64,000 bases of DNA, from the NCBI GenBank assembly GCA_965198715.1, contig CBDAPV010000001.1:1798001-1862000 (forward strand), in the 5' to 3' direction. The position numbers and the translations under genes are program-made. This document shows positions 44,463 through 54,399 of this stretch, piece by piece. The stretch is from RH-AL1 sp965198715. GTDB lineage: Bacteria; Pseudomonadota; Alphaproteobacteria; Rhizobiales; Beijerinckiaceae. The stretch's first letter is position 1. Each line of letters begins with the position of its first letter. The notes under the pieces were generated by a model. It was not told the DNA's origin, did not search any database, and worked only from the letters and a program-made list of their open reading frames with translations.

Positions 44463-44537
44463 TGGCTGGGGCGGGAGGATTCGAACCTCCGGATGGCGGA
44501 ATCAAAATCCGCTGCCTTACCGCTTGGCGACGCCCCA
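44463..44537 (-). tRNA. tRNA-Gln (anticodon TTG)
   Basis: The minus strand folds into a full cloverleaf: acceptor TGGGGCG/CGCCCCA, D stem GCC/GGC, anticodon stem GCGGA/TCCGC with loop TTTTGAT, T stem GGAGG/CCTCC with loop TTCGAAT. CCA is encoded at 44465-44463. Its 3' end points towards the island, 250 bp from the recombinase stop. tRNA 3' ends are common island targets, but no duplicated 3' end was found within the window. Confidence 0.95.
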
Positions 44538-44580
44538 AGGTCCGGCGGTGTGCGGATGACCGACCTATAGAGGGCCACCG

Positions 44581-45870
44581 GTGCCGCTGCAACGGGCGGA
44601 TCGCAGGTTGCGGCACCAAGGCTGCAAGAACAGACCAGGATGCGGCGCCACGGCTTTGGCCAAGCTGTCGATCATTGACGGCTTGATCCGCCGTGCCGCC
44701 GCAACCCTCCGGCTTTATTGGGGGTTCCGCATCGAGCCACGAACGCTGCTCGATCGGAGCTTGGTCTTGAAACGCAAACGTCCGTCCCTCTTCTCGGTCC
44801 TCGTCGGGGCCGGCACCCTCGTCTTTGCGTTTCGGCGCACGGGAAAGGAGGATCGCGCCGCCCTGGCGCGGCTCAAGCCGCAGGCGCTGCCGCCGACACA
44901 ACCGGCGGCGTCGAAGGCCAAAGCGGCGCTCACGCCGCAGGCGCAGGGGCGAGACGCTGTGACCCCGACGCAGATCCCGCCGCGCGGCTGGTGGTCCATC
45001 GCCAAACGCACGGCAGGCAAGTTCGGTGAGAACGAGCTGATGTCGGAGGCGGCCAGCGTCACGTTCTACGCGTTGCTGTCGCTGGTGCCGGCGATCACCG
45101 CGCTGGTCTCGCTCTACGGCCTCGTGTCCGACCCCTCGACCATCGCCAAGCAGCTCGACGCGCTCGCCGGCGTGATTCCTTCCGGCGGCATGGAGATCAT
45201 CAGCGAGCAGGTGAAACGACTGACGCAAAGCCCTTCCAGCGGTCTCGGGATCGGTCTCGTGGTCGGGCTGGCGACGGCGCTGTGGAGTTCGAATGCCGCG
45301 ACCAAGGCCATGTTCTCGGCGCTGAACGATGTCTACGGCGAGCATGAGGGGCGCAGCTTCCTTCGTCTCACCGGCACGTCCCTGGCCTTCACCCTCGGTG
45401 GCATCGTGACCATGATGCTCGGCCTCGTCGTCGTCGTGGCGCTGCCGGCCCTGTTCGCCGCCATGGGGCTCGACGCCGCCTTCGCGCTGGCCGTGCGCAT
45501 CGCGCGCATCCCGCTGATGCTCGCAGTGCTCGTCGCGGCGCTGGCGCTGCTGTTTCGCTACGGGCCGGACCGCCGGCCGCCGCAGTGGCGCTGGGTGACC
45601 TGGGGTGGTGGCTTCGGCGCTGTCGGCTGGGTGGCGCTGTCGGTCGGCTTCTCGTGGTACGTCAGCAACTTCGGCTCCTACAACAAGACCTACGGGTCGC
45701 TGGGTGCCGTCATCGGCTTCATGACCTGGATCTGGCTCTCCACCACCGTGCTGCTGCTCGGAGCGCAGCTCAATGCCGAGATGGAGATGCAGACGGCGCG
45801 CGACACGACGACGGGTGCGCCCAGGCCGATAGGGCAGCGCGACGCCAAATCGGCCGACACGGTGGCTTGA
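44581..45870 (+). CDS. YihY/BrkB-family inner-membrane protein
   Basis: About 429 residues. The conserved part starts near residue 140 (LMSEAASVTFYALLSLVPAI) and contains about six membrane segments, LWSSNAATKAMFSALNDVYG and the terminal FMTWIWLSTTVLLLGAQLNAE. The N-terminal ~130 residues are basic and proline/alanine-rich. The GTG at 44581 is only one option: starts around 44761-44767 (before KRKRPSLFSVLVGAG) would also keep the domain. The family has no settled function. First gene of the stable chromosome after tRNA-Gln. Confidence 0.85.
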   Translation: MPLQRADRRLRHQGCKNRPGCGATALAKLSIIDGLIRRAAATLRLYWGFRIEPRTLLDRSLVLKRKRPSLFSVLVGAGTLVFAFRRTGKEDRAALARLKPQALPPTQPAASKAKAALTPQAQGRDAVTPTQIPPRGWWSIAKRTAGKFGENELMSEAASVTFYALLSLVPAITALVSLYGLVSDPSTIAKQLDALAGVIPSGGMEIISEQVKRLTQSPSSGLGIGLVVGLATALWSSNAATKAMFSALNDVYGEHEGRSFLRLTGTSLAFTLGGIVTMMLGLVVVVALPALFAAMGLDAAFALAVRIARIPLMLAVLVAALALLFRYGPDRRPPQWRWVTWGGGFGAVGWVALSVGFSWYVSNFGSYNKTYGSLGAVIGFMTWIWLSTTVLLLGAQLNAEMEMQTARDTTTGAPRPIGQRDAKSADTVA

Positions 45871-45916
45871 TACCCGCTGGGATGGACGTAGCGTCGGGGC
45901 GACCTACATCATTTGT

Positions 45917-45945
45917 GTCGCGCGAGGGATGTGCCCTCGCGCGAC
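45917..45945. promoter_or_regulatory. Perfect 12-bp hairpin upstream of paoA
   Basis: GTCGCGCGAGGG, loop ATGTG, then the exact complement. It lies 46 bp after the yihY stop and ends 25 bp before the paoA ATG. No T-run follows, so it may be a Rho-dependent or weak terminator of the preceding gene, or a leader hairpin that affects paoA translation. Confidence 0.5.
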
Positions 45946-45970
45946 CGACCCAGAAAGATCAGCTCGCCGC

Positions 45971-46465
45971 ATGACCTTTGCCCTAACCCTCACCATCAAT
46001 GGCGAGGCTCGAGACATCGCTCTCGACGATCCCCGCGTCACCTTGCTCGACCTTTTGCGCGAACGGCTCGACCTCACCGGCACCAAGAAGGGCTGCGACC
46101 GCGGCCAGTGCGGAGCGTGCACGATCCTCGTCGACGGGCGCCGCGTGAACGCCTGCCTCGCCCTTGCCGTCAGCCACGACGGCGCCTCCATCACCACCAT
46201 CGAGGGACTGGCCCGCGGCGACATCCTGCATCCGCTGCAGGCCGCCTTCATCGAGCATGACGCGCTACAGTGTGGTTTCTGCACGCCGGGCCAGATCATG
46301 AGCGCCGTCGGCTTGATCGCCGAAGGCCACGCCGGCAGCGATCCCGAGCGCATCCGCGAGGGCTTGAGCGGCAACCTGTGCCGTTGCGGCGCCTATGCCG
46401 GGATCGTCGAGGCGGTCGTCGAGGCAAGCGCGCGCATGACCGAACAGCGCGGGGTAGCGGCATGA
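45971..46465 (+). CDS. paoA: Aldehyde oxidase iron-sulfur subunit (PaoA-like)
   Basis: 164 residues. It carries the two [2Fe-2S] clusters of the xanthine-oxidase family: C42, C47, C50 and C62 (plant-ferredoxin type) and C101, C104, C137 and C139. It passes electrons from the molybdenum site of PaoC to FAD in PaoB. In E. coli, PaoA has a long Tat signal that exports the complex; here the protein starts at MTFALTLTING with no signal peptide, so the complex is probably cytoplasmic. The stop overlaps the paoB start (ATGA). Confidence 0.9.
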   Translation: MTFALTLTINGEARDIALDDPRVTLLDLLRERLDLTGTKKGCDRGQCGACTILVDGRRVNACLALAVSHDGASITTIEGLARGDILHPLQAAFIEHDALQCGFCTPGQIMSAVGLIAEGHAGSDPERIREGLSGNLCRCGAYAGIVEAVVEASARMTEQRGVAA

Positions 46466-47520
46466 TCGACTTCGAATACATCCGTGCGACGACACCTGCC
46501 GAGGCGGTCGCCGCCGCAATGCAGCCCGGCGCGAGCTATCTCGGCGGCGGCACCAACCTGCTGGATCTGATGAAGGGAAACGTCGTGCGGCCGACGCGTA
46601 TCGTCGACGTCACGCGTCTGCCGGATCTCGGCACTATCACGTGGGACGCCGACAGCGGCGTGCGGATCGGCGCGCTGGTCCGCAACAGCGACCTCTCCTA
46701 CGAGCCGCGCTTCGCCGACACGTTCCCGTCGGTGGCGGAGGCGCTGCTGTCCGGGGCTTCAGCGCAACTGCGAAACGCCGCCACCGCCGCCGGCAACCTG
46801 CTTCAGCGCACGCGTTGCGCTTATTTCTACGATGTCGCCAGCCGCTGCAACAAGCGCGAGGCTGGTGCCGGCTGCGATGCCTTGGGCGGTCTCAACCGTC
46901 TGCACGCCATCCTGGGGTGGAGCGAGCAGTGCATCGCCACGAATGCTTCGGACTTCGTCGTGCCGCTGGTCGCGCTCGATGCCATCGTCGAGATCGAGGG
47001 CAAGGACGGCCGCCGCGAGGTGCCGCTGGAGGCTTTTCACCTTCTCCCCGGCGACACGCCGCAGAAAGAGACCGTGCTGAAGCCGGGCGACCTCGTCGTC
47101 GCGATCCGCATCCCTCCCCATGGCGCGCATTTCGCCGCCCACTCCCGCTACCTCAAGGTTCGGGAGCGAACCTCCTATGCGTTCGCCGTGGTATCCGCCG
47201 CCGCATCGCTGCAGCTGCAGGGTGACATGATCGGGGAGGCGCGGCTCGCGCTTGGCGGCGTGGCGATGAAGCCGTGGCGTTGCCGCGAGGCCGAGGCCGC
47301 GCTGGCCGGCAAGCCGGCTTCGGTCGAAAGCTTCCGCGTCGCCGCCGATGCCGCTGTGGCCGACGCCAAGCCGTCCGGCGACAACGCCTTCAAGATCGAG
47401 CTCGCCCGCCGCATCGTGGTGCGGGCGTTGACGCTGGCCGCCGCCGGCACGCCGGAGCGCATGCCGGCGCTGCCCGCATCCCCCTTCGCCTCCATTCAGG
47501 GAGTTCCCCTCCATGCCTGA
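46462..47520 (+). CDS. paoB: Aldehyde oxidase FAD subunit with extra Fe-S cluster (PaoB-like)
   Basis: 352 residues. The FAD-binding PCMH fold is marked by ASYLGGGTNLLDLMKGNV and AATAAGNLLQRTRC. Cysteines C119, C129, C138 and C157 lie in an insertion (YFYDVASRCNKREAGAGCDA to SEQC). That insertion is typical of PaoB (YagS), where it holds a [4Fe-4S] cluster, and distinguishes it from CoxM-type subunits. It accepts electrons from PaoA. It overlaps paoA by 4 bases and paoC by 8. Confidence 0.9.
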   Translation: MIDFEYIRATTPAEAVAAAMQPGASYLGGGTNLLDLMKGNVVRPTRIVDVTRLPDLGTITWDADSGVRIGALVRNSDLSYEPRFADTFPSVAEALLSGASAQLRNAATAAGNLLQRTRCAYFYDVASRCNKREAGAGCDALGGLNRLHAILGWSEQCIATNASDFVVPLVALDAIVEIEGKDGRREVPLEAFHLLPGDTPQKETVLKPGDLVVAIRIPPHGAHFAAHSRYLKVRERTSYAFAVVSAAASLQLQGDMIGEARLALGGVAMKPWRCREAEAALAGKPASVESFRVAADAAVADAKPSGDNAFKIELARRIVVRALTLAAAGTPERMPALPASPFASIQGVPLHA

Positions 47521-49741
47521 GACCCGCGTTCGTCACGGCTCCTCCATGGGCCAGCCGGTGCCCCGCCGCGAGGGCTTCCTCAAAGTCACCGGCTCGGCCA
47601 CCTACGCCGCCGACAACCACCCCGAGGGCATGCTCCACGCCGCGCTCTGCGTCGCCGGAATCGCCAAGGGCCGCGTCACCCACCTCGACGTGGCCGCCGC
47701 CAAGGCGCATCCCGGCGTCATCGAGGTCATGACCCCGGACAACGCACCCAAGCTCGAGCGGCATCCGCATCAGAACGACGGCCGCTTCGAGTTCAAGCTG
47801 GATCTTCTGCAGGACGACCGCGTGCTCTACGCGCACCAGTCCATCGCGGTTGTGATCGCCGAGACCCTCGAGGCGGCGACCGAGGGCGTGGCGCTGCTGG
47901 CGCCGCGCTACGAGGTCGAGCAGGCCATGATCGGGTTCGACGGCGAGAGCTTCGAGCCCGAGACGATCGGGCCGGGCATGCCGCCCAAGGCCGGCACCGG
48001 CGACGTGGCCGGCGGTCTGGCTGGTGCCGCCAAGAGCACCGAGACGGTGTTCGAAACGCCGCCGCAATATCACAACGCGATGGAGCCGCATGCCATCGTC
48101 GCGCGCTGGGACGGCGACCAGCTGTTTCTCGACACGCCAAGCCAGGGCATGCCGATCGCCCAGGCTCGGCTTGCCGGACTGTTCGGGCTGAAGCCGGAAA
48201 ACATCCACATCCGCACGCCTTTCCTCGGCGGTGGATTCGGCTCGAAGGGCCTGATCTCCGGTCCGCAGGTTCTGGGCGTCATGGCGTCCAAGATGATGGG
48301 CAAGCCGGTCAAGCTGGTGCTGCGCCGCGAGCAGATGTACGGCCCGGTCGGTCATCGTGGCGCCACGCGCCAGACGGTGAAGCTCGGCGCCGATGCCGAC
48401 GGCGCGCTGACCGCGATCGACCACCACACCGTCGCGCCGTCGAGTTCGTTCGATCTCTTCATCGAGCCCGCAGGCACGATTACGCGGCACCTCTACGCCA
48501 GCCCGGCAATCTCGACCACTCACGCCGGCGTTCGCAACGATGTCGGCACGCCGCTCTTCATGCGGGCTCCAGGCGAGGCGCCGGGCAGCGTCGCCCTGGA
48601 AGTGGCAATGGACGAGCTCGCCGAGAAGTACGGCATGGATCCGCTCGCGTTTCGGCTTAAGAACTACGCCGAGGTCGAGCCGATTACCGGCAAGCCGTTC
48701 TCTTCGAAGCAGCTTCGCGAGTGCTATCGCGTCGGTGCCGAGCGCTTCGGCTGGACGAACCGGCCGCTGGAGCCGCGCCGGATGCGCGACTCCGACGGGC
48801 TGCTGGTGGGCTGGGGCATGGGCACGGCGCTGTTCCCGGCCAACCAGTTCCCAGGCGCCGCCAAGGCGACGCTCAGGGCCGACGGCTCGGCGCGGGTCGA
48901 GTGCGGCTCGCACGATATGGGTCAGGGAGCCTGGACCGCCCTGTCCCAGGTCGCCGCCGATGCGATGGGGGTCGATTACGCCGCGATCGACTTCGACATG
49001 GGCCATTCCGAGCTGCCGAGCACCACCATCACCGGCGGTTCGGGCGGCATGTCGACGGGCGGCCTGGCCATCTATGAGGCCGGGCAGGATGTCGTCCGGC
49101 AGCTCGGGGCGCTGGCCACGAAGGACGAGCGCTCGCCGTTGTTCGGCGCCGGCAACGCCGACCTGATGCTGCACAAAGGGCGGCTGGTGCGGCAGGACGA
49201 CGAGAGCCGCGGCGAGGCGGTGACGGCGATCATGCAGCGCGCCGGCGTGGCTGAGATCAACGGCAAGGGCGAGTCCGGCCCCGACCAGGCCATCGCCAAA
49301 ACCTTCGCTCTGTGCGCGCACGGCGCGGTCTTCGCCGAAGTGAAAGTCGATCCCGACCTGGGCCAGATCCGCTGCACGCGCCTCGTCGGCGCCTTCGCGA
49401 CCGGGCGCATCGTCAACCCGCGCATGGTCGACAGCCAGCTCAAGGGCGGCATGATCTGGGGCGTCAGCTTCGCACTCCACGAGCATGCCCTGTTCGACAA
49501 GCGCTCGGGGCGGCCGATGAACCCGAACCTCGGCGAGTACCATGTGCCGGTGAGCGCCGACATCCCGCACGTCGAGGCGATCAGCGTGGCGGAGGACGAC
49601 CCTCACGTGAACCCTCTGGGGATCAAGGGCGTCGGCGAGATCGGCATCACCGGCACGGCCGGCGCGGTCGCGAATGCCGTGTGGCATGCCACTGGCGTGC
49701 GCGTCCGGGAGACGCCGATCACGCTGGACAAGCTGCTGTAA
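47513..49741 (+). CDS. paoC: Aldehyde oxidase molybdopterin subunit (PaoC-like)
   Basis: 742 residues, the catalytic subunit that oxidises aldehydes to carboxylic acids at a molybdenum-cytosine-dinucleotide cofactor. Seen: the N-terminal a/b hammerhead (GFLKVTGSATYAADN), the cofactor-binding blocks TPFLGGGFGSKG and FMRAPGEAPGSVALE, and the catalytic glutamate E709 in GIKGVGEIGITG near the C-terminus. The length is that of the E. coli protein. A dedicated cofactor-inserting chaperone (PaoD) is not adjacent; the next gene is a phospholipase-like protein. Confidence 0.92.
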   Translation: MPETRVRHGSSMGQPVPRREGFLKVTGSATYAADNHPEGMLHAALCVAGIAKGRVTHLDVAAAKAHPGVIEVMTPDNAPKLERHPHQNDGRFEFKLDLLQDDRVLYAHQSIAVVIAETLEAATEGVALLAPRYEVEQAMIGFDGESFEPETIGPGMPPKAGTGDVAGGLAGAAKSTETVFETPPQYHNAMEPHAIVARWDGDQLFLDTPSQGMPIAQARLAGLFGLKPENIHIRTPFLGGGFGSKGLISGPQVLGVMASKMMGKPVKLVLRREQMYGPVGHRGATRQTVKLGADADGALTAIDHHTVAPSSSFDLFIEPAGTITRHLYASPAISTTHAGVRNDVGTPLFMRAPGEAPGSVALEVAMDELAEKYGMDPLAFRLKNYAEVEPITGKPFSSKQLRECYRVGAERFGWTNRPLEPRRMRDSDGLLVGWGMGTALFPANQFPGAAKATLRADGSARVECGSHDMGQGAWTALSQVAADAMGVDYAAIDFDMGHSELPSTTITGGSGGMSTGGLAIYEAGQDVVRQLGALATKDERSPLFGAGNADLMLHKGRLVRQDDESRGEAVTAIMQRAGVAEINGKGESGPDQAIAKTFALCAHGAVFAEVKVDPDLGQIRCTRLVGAFATGRIVNPRMVDSQLKGGMIWGVSFALHEHALFDKRSGRPMNPNLGEYHVPVSADIPHVEAISVAEDDPHVNPLGIKGVGEIGITGTAGAVANAVWHATGVRVRETPITLDKLL

Positions 49742-49817
49742 GCGACAGAGAGCGAAAGCTGGGCGCCGCTTTGCGCGTCTTGTCGGCGCGCCGCGTGGCG
49801 CGCATGCGGAGCGGCTC

Positions 49818-50297
49818 TTGCGCATTTCATTCTTAGCCATCGCTATCGTCGTCGCTTCCTCGGCCTCTGCCGCCTGCGCCCAGACGGTCGGTGTGCCTGG
49901 CAATCCAGAGGTCGTGAACCCCACGGCCGCTGTGGCTCGCTCGAACCGCAGGACACCGGATGAGATGGTCGACAAGTCGGCTCGCGACCTAAAGCGAGGC
50001 GATGTAGCCGCGGCGGTGAAGGACAACGTCACCGCCCTACGCCGCGGCCCGCTGCTGATCCACGGCAACTATTGCGGCATCGGCAATCGGCCCGGCACGC
50101 CGCCCGTCGACCTGCTTGACGAGGCCTGCATGCACCACGATGCCTGCACGCACACTGGTAGACTGCCGAGTTGCGCCTGCGACAACCGCCTGCACGATGA
50201 CGCCGTAACGATCTCACGGGATCCGCGCACACCTGTGGACATACAAGTGCTGGCGACGAGCGTGGCCGCTAGCATGTTGGTGCTGATCTGCAAGTAA
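49818..50297 (+). CDS. Secreted phospholipase A2-like protein
   Basis: 159 residues from TTG 49818, chosen because it places a clean signal peptide first (RISFLAIAIVVASSASAACA). The frame is open further upstream but overlaps paoC. Residues ~85-125 show NYCGIGNRPGTPPVDLLDEA then CMHHDACTHTG and CACDNRL. That is the CG-x-G calcium loop and the H-D catalytic helix of PLA2 enzymes, with cysteines suited to disulfides. It may act on phospholipids outside the cytoplasm. The short overall length fits bacterial PLA2s. Confidence 0.75.
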   Translation: MRISFLAIAIVVASSASAACAQTVGVPGNPEVVNPTAAVARSNRRTPDEMVDKSARDLKRGDVAAAVKDNVTALRRGPLLIHGNYCGIGNRPGTPPVDLLDEACMHHDACTHTGRLPSCACDNRLHDDAVTISRDPRTPVDIQVLATSVAASMLVLICK

Positions 50298-50387
50298 GGC
50301 GGCAGCCTCACCGAAGCGGATGACGAGCCGCCGACCAAGCATGGTCAAGGTAGAGCAGGGTCATGCGGGCGGCAAGAGCCCTGCTCC

Positions 50388-51785
<1,398 letters not shown>

Positions 51786-51885
51786 GGTTCTCGCTTGTTG
51801 TTCGACGGCATTTCGCCGTGCCTCTTAGCGCCGATGCCGGCAAGGGGGAACCGGGCCTGTCCTCCCCGCCAACCTGCCCGCCAGG

Positions 51886-51905
51886 ATGTCGCCAATCGGC
51901 GACAT
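51886..51905. promoter_or_regulatory. 20-bp palindrome upstream of lpdA
   Basis: ATGTCGCC-AATC-GGCGACAT, perfect 8-bp arms, 100 bp upstream of the lpdA start. It could be a regulator site or a small hairpin in the leader. Confidence 0.4.
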
Positions 51906-52051
51906 GAACCTGCCCCGAAGGGGACACACCCCCTGACGATCAACCACCCGCATTTTGCGTCGCGATGCGTCGCGCATCCGCCGATCCTTGGTAGAATGAC
52001 CGGCGCCAGGGCGGGTTCCGACGCCTTCCTGCGCCGGCGGATTTGCCGCTC

Positions 52052-53326
52052 TCAGCCGGCGGCGGTCCACCGCGTGTGCTGCCCCGCCGCGATGGCCAGC
52101 GCCGCGCGCGTGCCTTCCTCGAAGGCGCCGTGCGCCGTCGAGAAGAACCGGCGCGAGGTCGCCTCGCCGGCGAAGAACAGGCGGCCGTCCACCGGCGTCG
52201 CCAGCATCCCGCGGGAGTCGGCGTGGCCGGGCAAGGCATGCGAATACGAGCCCAGCGCCAGCGGGTCGCCGGCCCAGCCGGTGGCGACGACCGGTACCAG
52301 CGCGCCGGCGAAGTCGTGGCCGTAGGCCCCGGCGATCTCGCGCCGCGCGGCATCGGCGAAGGCCGGAAGGCCGCCCTTCTCCAGCTCGCGGGCGTAGTCG
52401 CCGCCGAAATAGCCCTCGACGAGATCGCGACCGCGCGGGCGCAACGTATAGGCGCCTGTGTCGCGCGTCTTCACGGAGCCCATCAGCCGGGTGTCGGGCG
52501 CGACCGCTTCGGGGCTCGCGAGGCGCATGTAAAGCTTGTCGGCGAGGCCGAGCGGCAGGTTCGAGGCAGCGTGAAGGTGATCGTCGAGGGCGGGGGTGAA
52601 ACGGATCGCGCCCGCCGCCAACACGTTGGTCGGCACCGTGACGACGACGTGCCCGGCCTCGATGGTGCCGGTGCTCGTCTCGACCCGGATGGTCGAGCCG
52701 GAATGGTCGATCGCCGTGACGTGGCAGCCGAGCCGCACCGGCAGCCCCGAGGCCGCCTGGGCGAACATCGCGCCGTAGCCGCCCTCGACCCGCCAGTCTT
52801 CCTCGGTGTCGGTGTAGCGGCCGAAGTCGAGCACCGACACGCGCTCGAGGGGCGCGCCGTTGTAGTAGGTCGAGATCGCGTCGGTGAGGCCGTTGAAGCG
52901 CGCGGCGGGATCGAGCAGCTCCGATGCCGGCCGATCGCGGCCGGTGATCTCGGCCACGGCCGCGGCGTCGTCGAGCCGCTGATAGAAGCCGGCCTGCTCC
53001 CGGCCGAAGGCGTCCTGGTCCTCGAAGCCGAAGCCGCGCTGCGGCTGCCGCTTCCGCCACGGCGGGTCGCGCTTGTCGAGCTTCAACCCGAGGTCGCGGG
53101 CGAGCCCGGCGCAGACGTTGCGATCGGCCGAATGCAGCCACTCGCAGCCGAGATCGAGCGCGTAGGGTGTACCGCAATCCGACGTGTGGGCGCGGCCGCC
53201 GACGCGGTCGCGGGCTTCGAGGAGCAGCACGGAAAGGCCGCGGACTCGCGCCGTGCGCCCGGCGGCGATGCCGGCCGAGCCGGCGCCGACGATCACCACG
53301 TCGGCGTTGGAAGCATACGTTGTCAT
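52052..53326 (-). CDS. Flavin-containing amine oxidase
   Basis: 424 residues from ATG 53326; the frame is open 27 codons further but the methionine just before TTYASNADVVIVGAGSAG fits the family. FAD-binding DVVIVGAGSAGIAAGRTARV and LLLEARDRVGGRAHTSD. The substrate-domain end GPYSHA-like block is here LGSYSHALPGHADSR, followed by RLFFAGEATS and GAFEEGTRAAL. The family oxidises mono- or polyamines; the substrate cannot be told. A partial paralogue lies upstream at 53820-54163. Confidence 0.9.
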   Translation of the reverse strand: MTTYASNADVVIVGAGSAGIAAGRTARVRGLSVLLLEARDRVGGRAHTSDCGTPYALDLGCEWLHSADRNVCAGLARDLGLKLDKRDPPWRKRQPQRGFGFEDQDAFGREQAGFYQRLDDAAAVAEITGRDRPASELLDPAARFNGLTDAISTYYNGAPLERVSVLDFGRYTDTEEDWRVEGGYGAMFAQAASGLPVRLGCHVTAIDHSGSTIRVETSTGTIEAGHVVVTVPTNVLAAGAIRFTPALDDHLHAASNLPLGLADKLYMRLASPEAVAPDTRLMGSVKTRDTGAYTLRPRGRDLVEGYFGGDYARELEKGGLPAFADAARREIAGAYGHDFAGALVPVVATGWAGDPLALGSYSHALPGHADSRGMLATPVDGRLFFAGEATSRRFFSTAHGAFEEGTRAALAIAAGQHTRWTAAG

Positions 53327-53451
53327 GAAAGGAAGATGGTGGGAATGCCCCCTTTTGTCATCCTGGGAACGACCGTCTTTCCGGGGCGAGCGGAGCGACT
53401 GCGGCATTCACACCTCTGTCTGGGTCTGCCCGGGGCAATCATGCCGTAGAT

Positions 53452-53640
53452 TCCCTTCTCCCCCTGCGGGAGAAGGTGGCGCAAAGCGCCGGATGAGGGG
53501 TCGCTCGATTCTGGGAAGCTGGGAGCTGCGGCAGGCGGAGACGGCGACATTCCCCGACCCCTCATCCGTCCTTCGGGCACCCCGGATCGAGTCCGGGGCA
53601 GGCTCTTCTCCCGCAAGGGAGAAGGGAACTCCGCCACGTT
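53452..53640. repeat. Intergenic palindromic repeat pair
   Basis: The left unit contains CTTCTCCCCCTGCGGGAGAAG followed by GGCGCAAAGCGCC and GGATGAGGGG. The right unit contains the inverted CCCCTCATCC and CTTCTCCCGCAAGGGAGAAG. Such GGAGAAGG/CCCCTCATCC elements are common dispersed repeats in alphaproteobacterial intergenic DNA. They sit between the amine oxidase and the chimeric relic. Confidence 0.75.
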
Positions 53641-53685
53641 CTCCGAACGCATGTGTGAATCCGGTTAGAGCGGAGCGACAGCCCG

Positions 53686-53760
53686 AAACCCATGACGACG
53701 CGGATGCGTGGAGAGGCGGCACCGTCTCTCCTTTTTTGGCATCCACGTTGTCATGGGTTC
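53686..53760. repeat. Long imperfect hairpin
   Basis: AAACCCATGACGACGCGGAT at the left pairs with ATCCACGTTGTCATGGGTT at the right with few mismatches. Inside, GGAGAG pairs with CTCTCC. It is probably another dispersed repeat. It falls within the translated-through tail of the chimeric relic. Confidence 0.6.
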
Positions 53761-53819
53761 CGGGCCCGCCTGCGGCGTCCCGGAAAGACGGAGTTGGTCG
53801 TCCGAGCCGAAATGCCAGC

Positions 53820-54163
53820 GGCCATCGGCGCGCGCAGGGGCCCGTTGCGCTTGGTGGAGAGCTTGCCCAGCCCGTGGCCGCGGTGCCGGCGATCACGTAA
53901 GGCATCTCGCGTTCACGCAAGGTGCGGGTGAAGCGCTGGTAGTTGTGGGCATGCGCCGAGAGCACCGAATGCAGCCATTTGCAGCCCAGGTCGAGCGCGT
54001 AGGCGGTGCCGCGATCTGACGTGTGGGCGCGGCCGCCGAGCCGATCGCGCGCCTCAAGCAGCAGCACGGAAAGACCGCGCGCGCGGGCGGCACGGCCGGC
54101 GGCGATGCCCGCCGAGCCGGCGCCGACGATGATCAGGTCCAATCGGTAAAGGAGAGAAGGCAT
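53820..54163 (-). pseudogene. Chimeric relic: amine oxidase N-terminus joined to metallophosphoesterase C-terminus
   Basis: From ATG 54163 the first ~58 residues repeat the FAD-binding start of the neighbouring amine oxidase (LIIVGAGSAGIAAGRAARAR; LDLGCKWLHS). The frame then passes, without a stop, into LSAHAHNYQRFTRTLRERE and MPYVIAG, which is the C-terminal histidine motif of calcineurin-like phosphoesterases. A frameshift near 53895 puts the next block (LGKLSTKRNGPLRAPMAAG) in another frame. The join within LHS-VLSAHAH marks an old deletion that fused two genes. Confidence 0.75.
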
Positions 54164-54399
54164 GGACGGCAGATGGTGTGGCATCCCGCCATGTCATCCT
54201 GCCCAAAACGTCGCCTCGGCCATGGCCTGGAAACGCGCGGACCGACCTTTGTCAGTCCCAAAGGTCGCGCGGAGGCAGCGGGTCATCAGATATTGACCTG
54301 CTTCGTAGCCGCTGACCTACTGCGTTGCGCGCATGACTGGCGGATCCTGTCGTCGCAGACCATAGAAGCAGCGATCCTTCCTCCCACGACGAGGCATTT

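Noticed and set aside
47390..50068. An 892-codon open frame on the minus strand
   Set aside because: It is antisense to paoB, paoC and the phospholipase-like gene. High GC keeps the opposite frame open, and its translation has no domain and an arginine/alanine-heavy composition.
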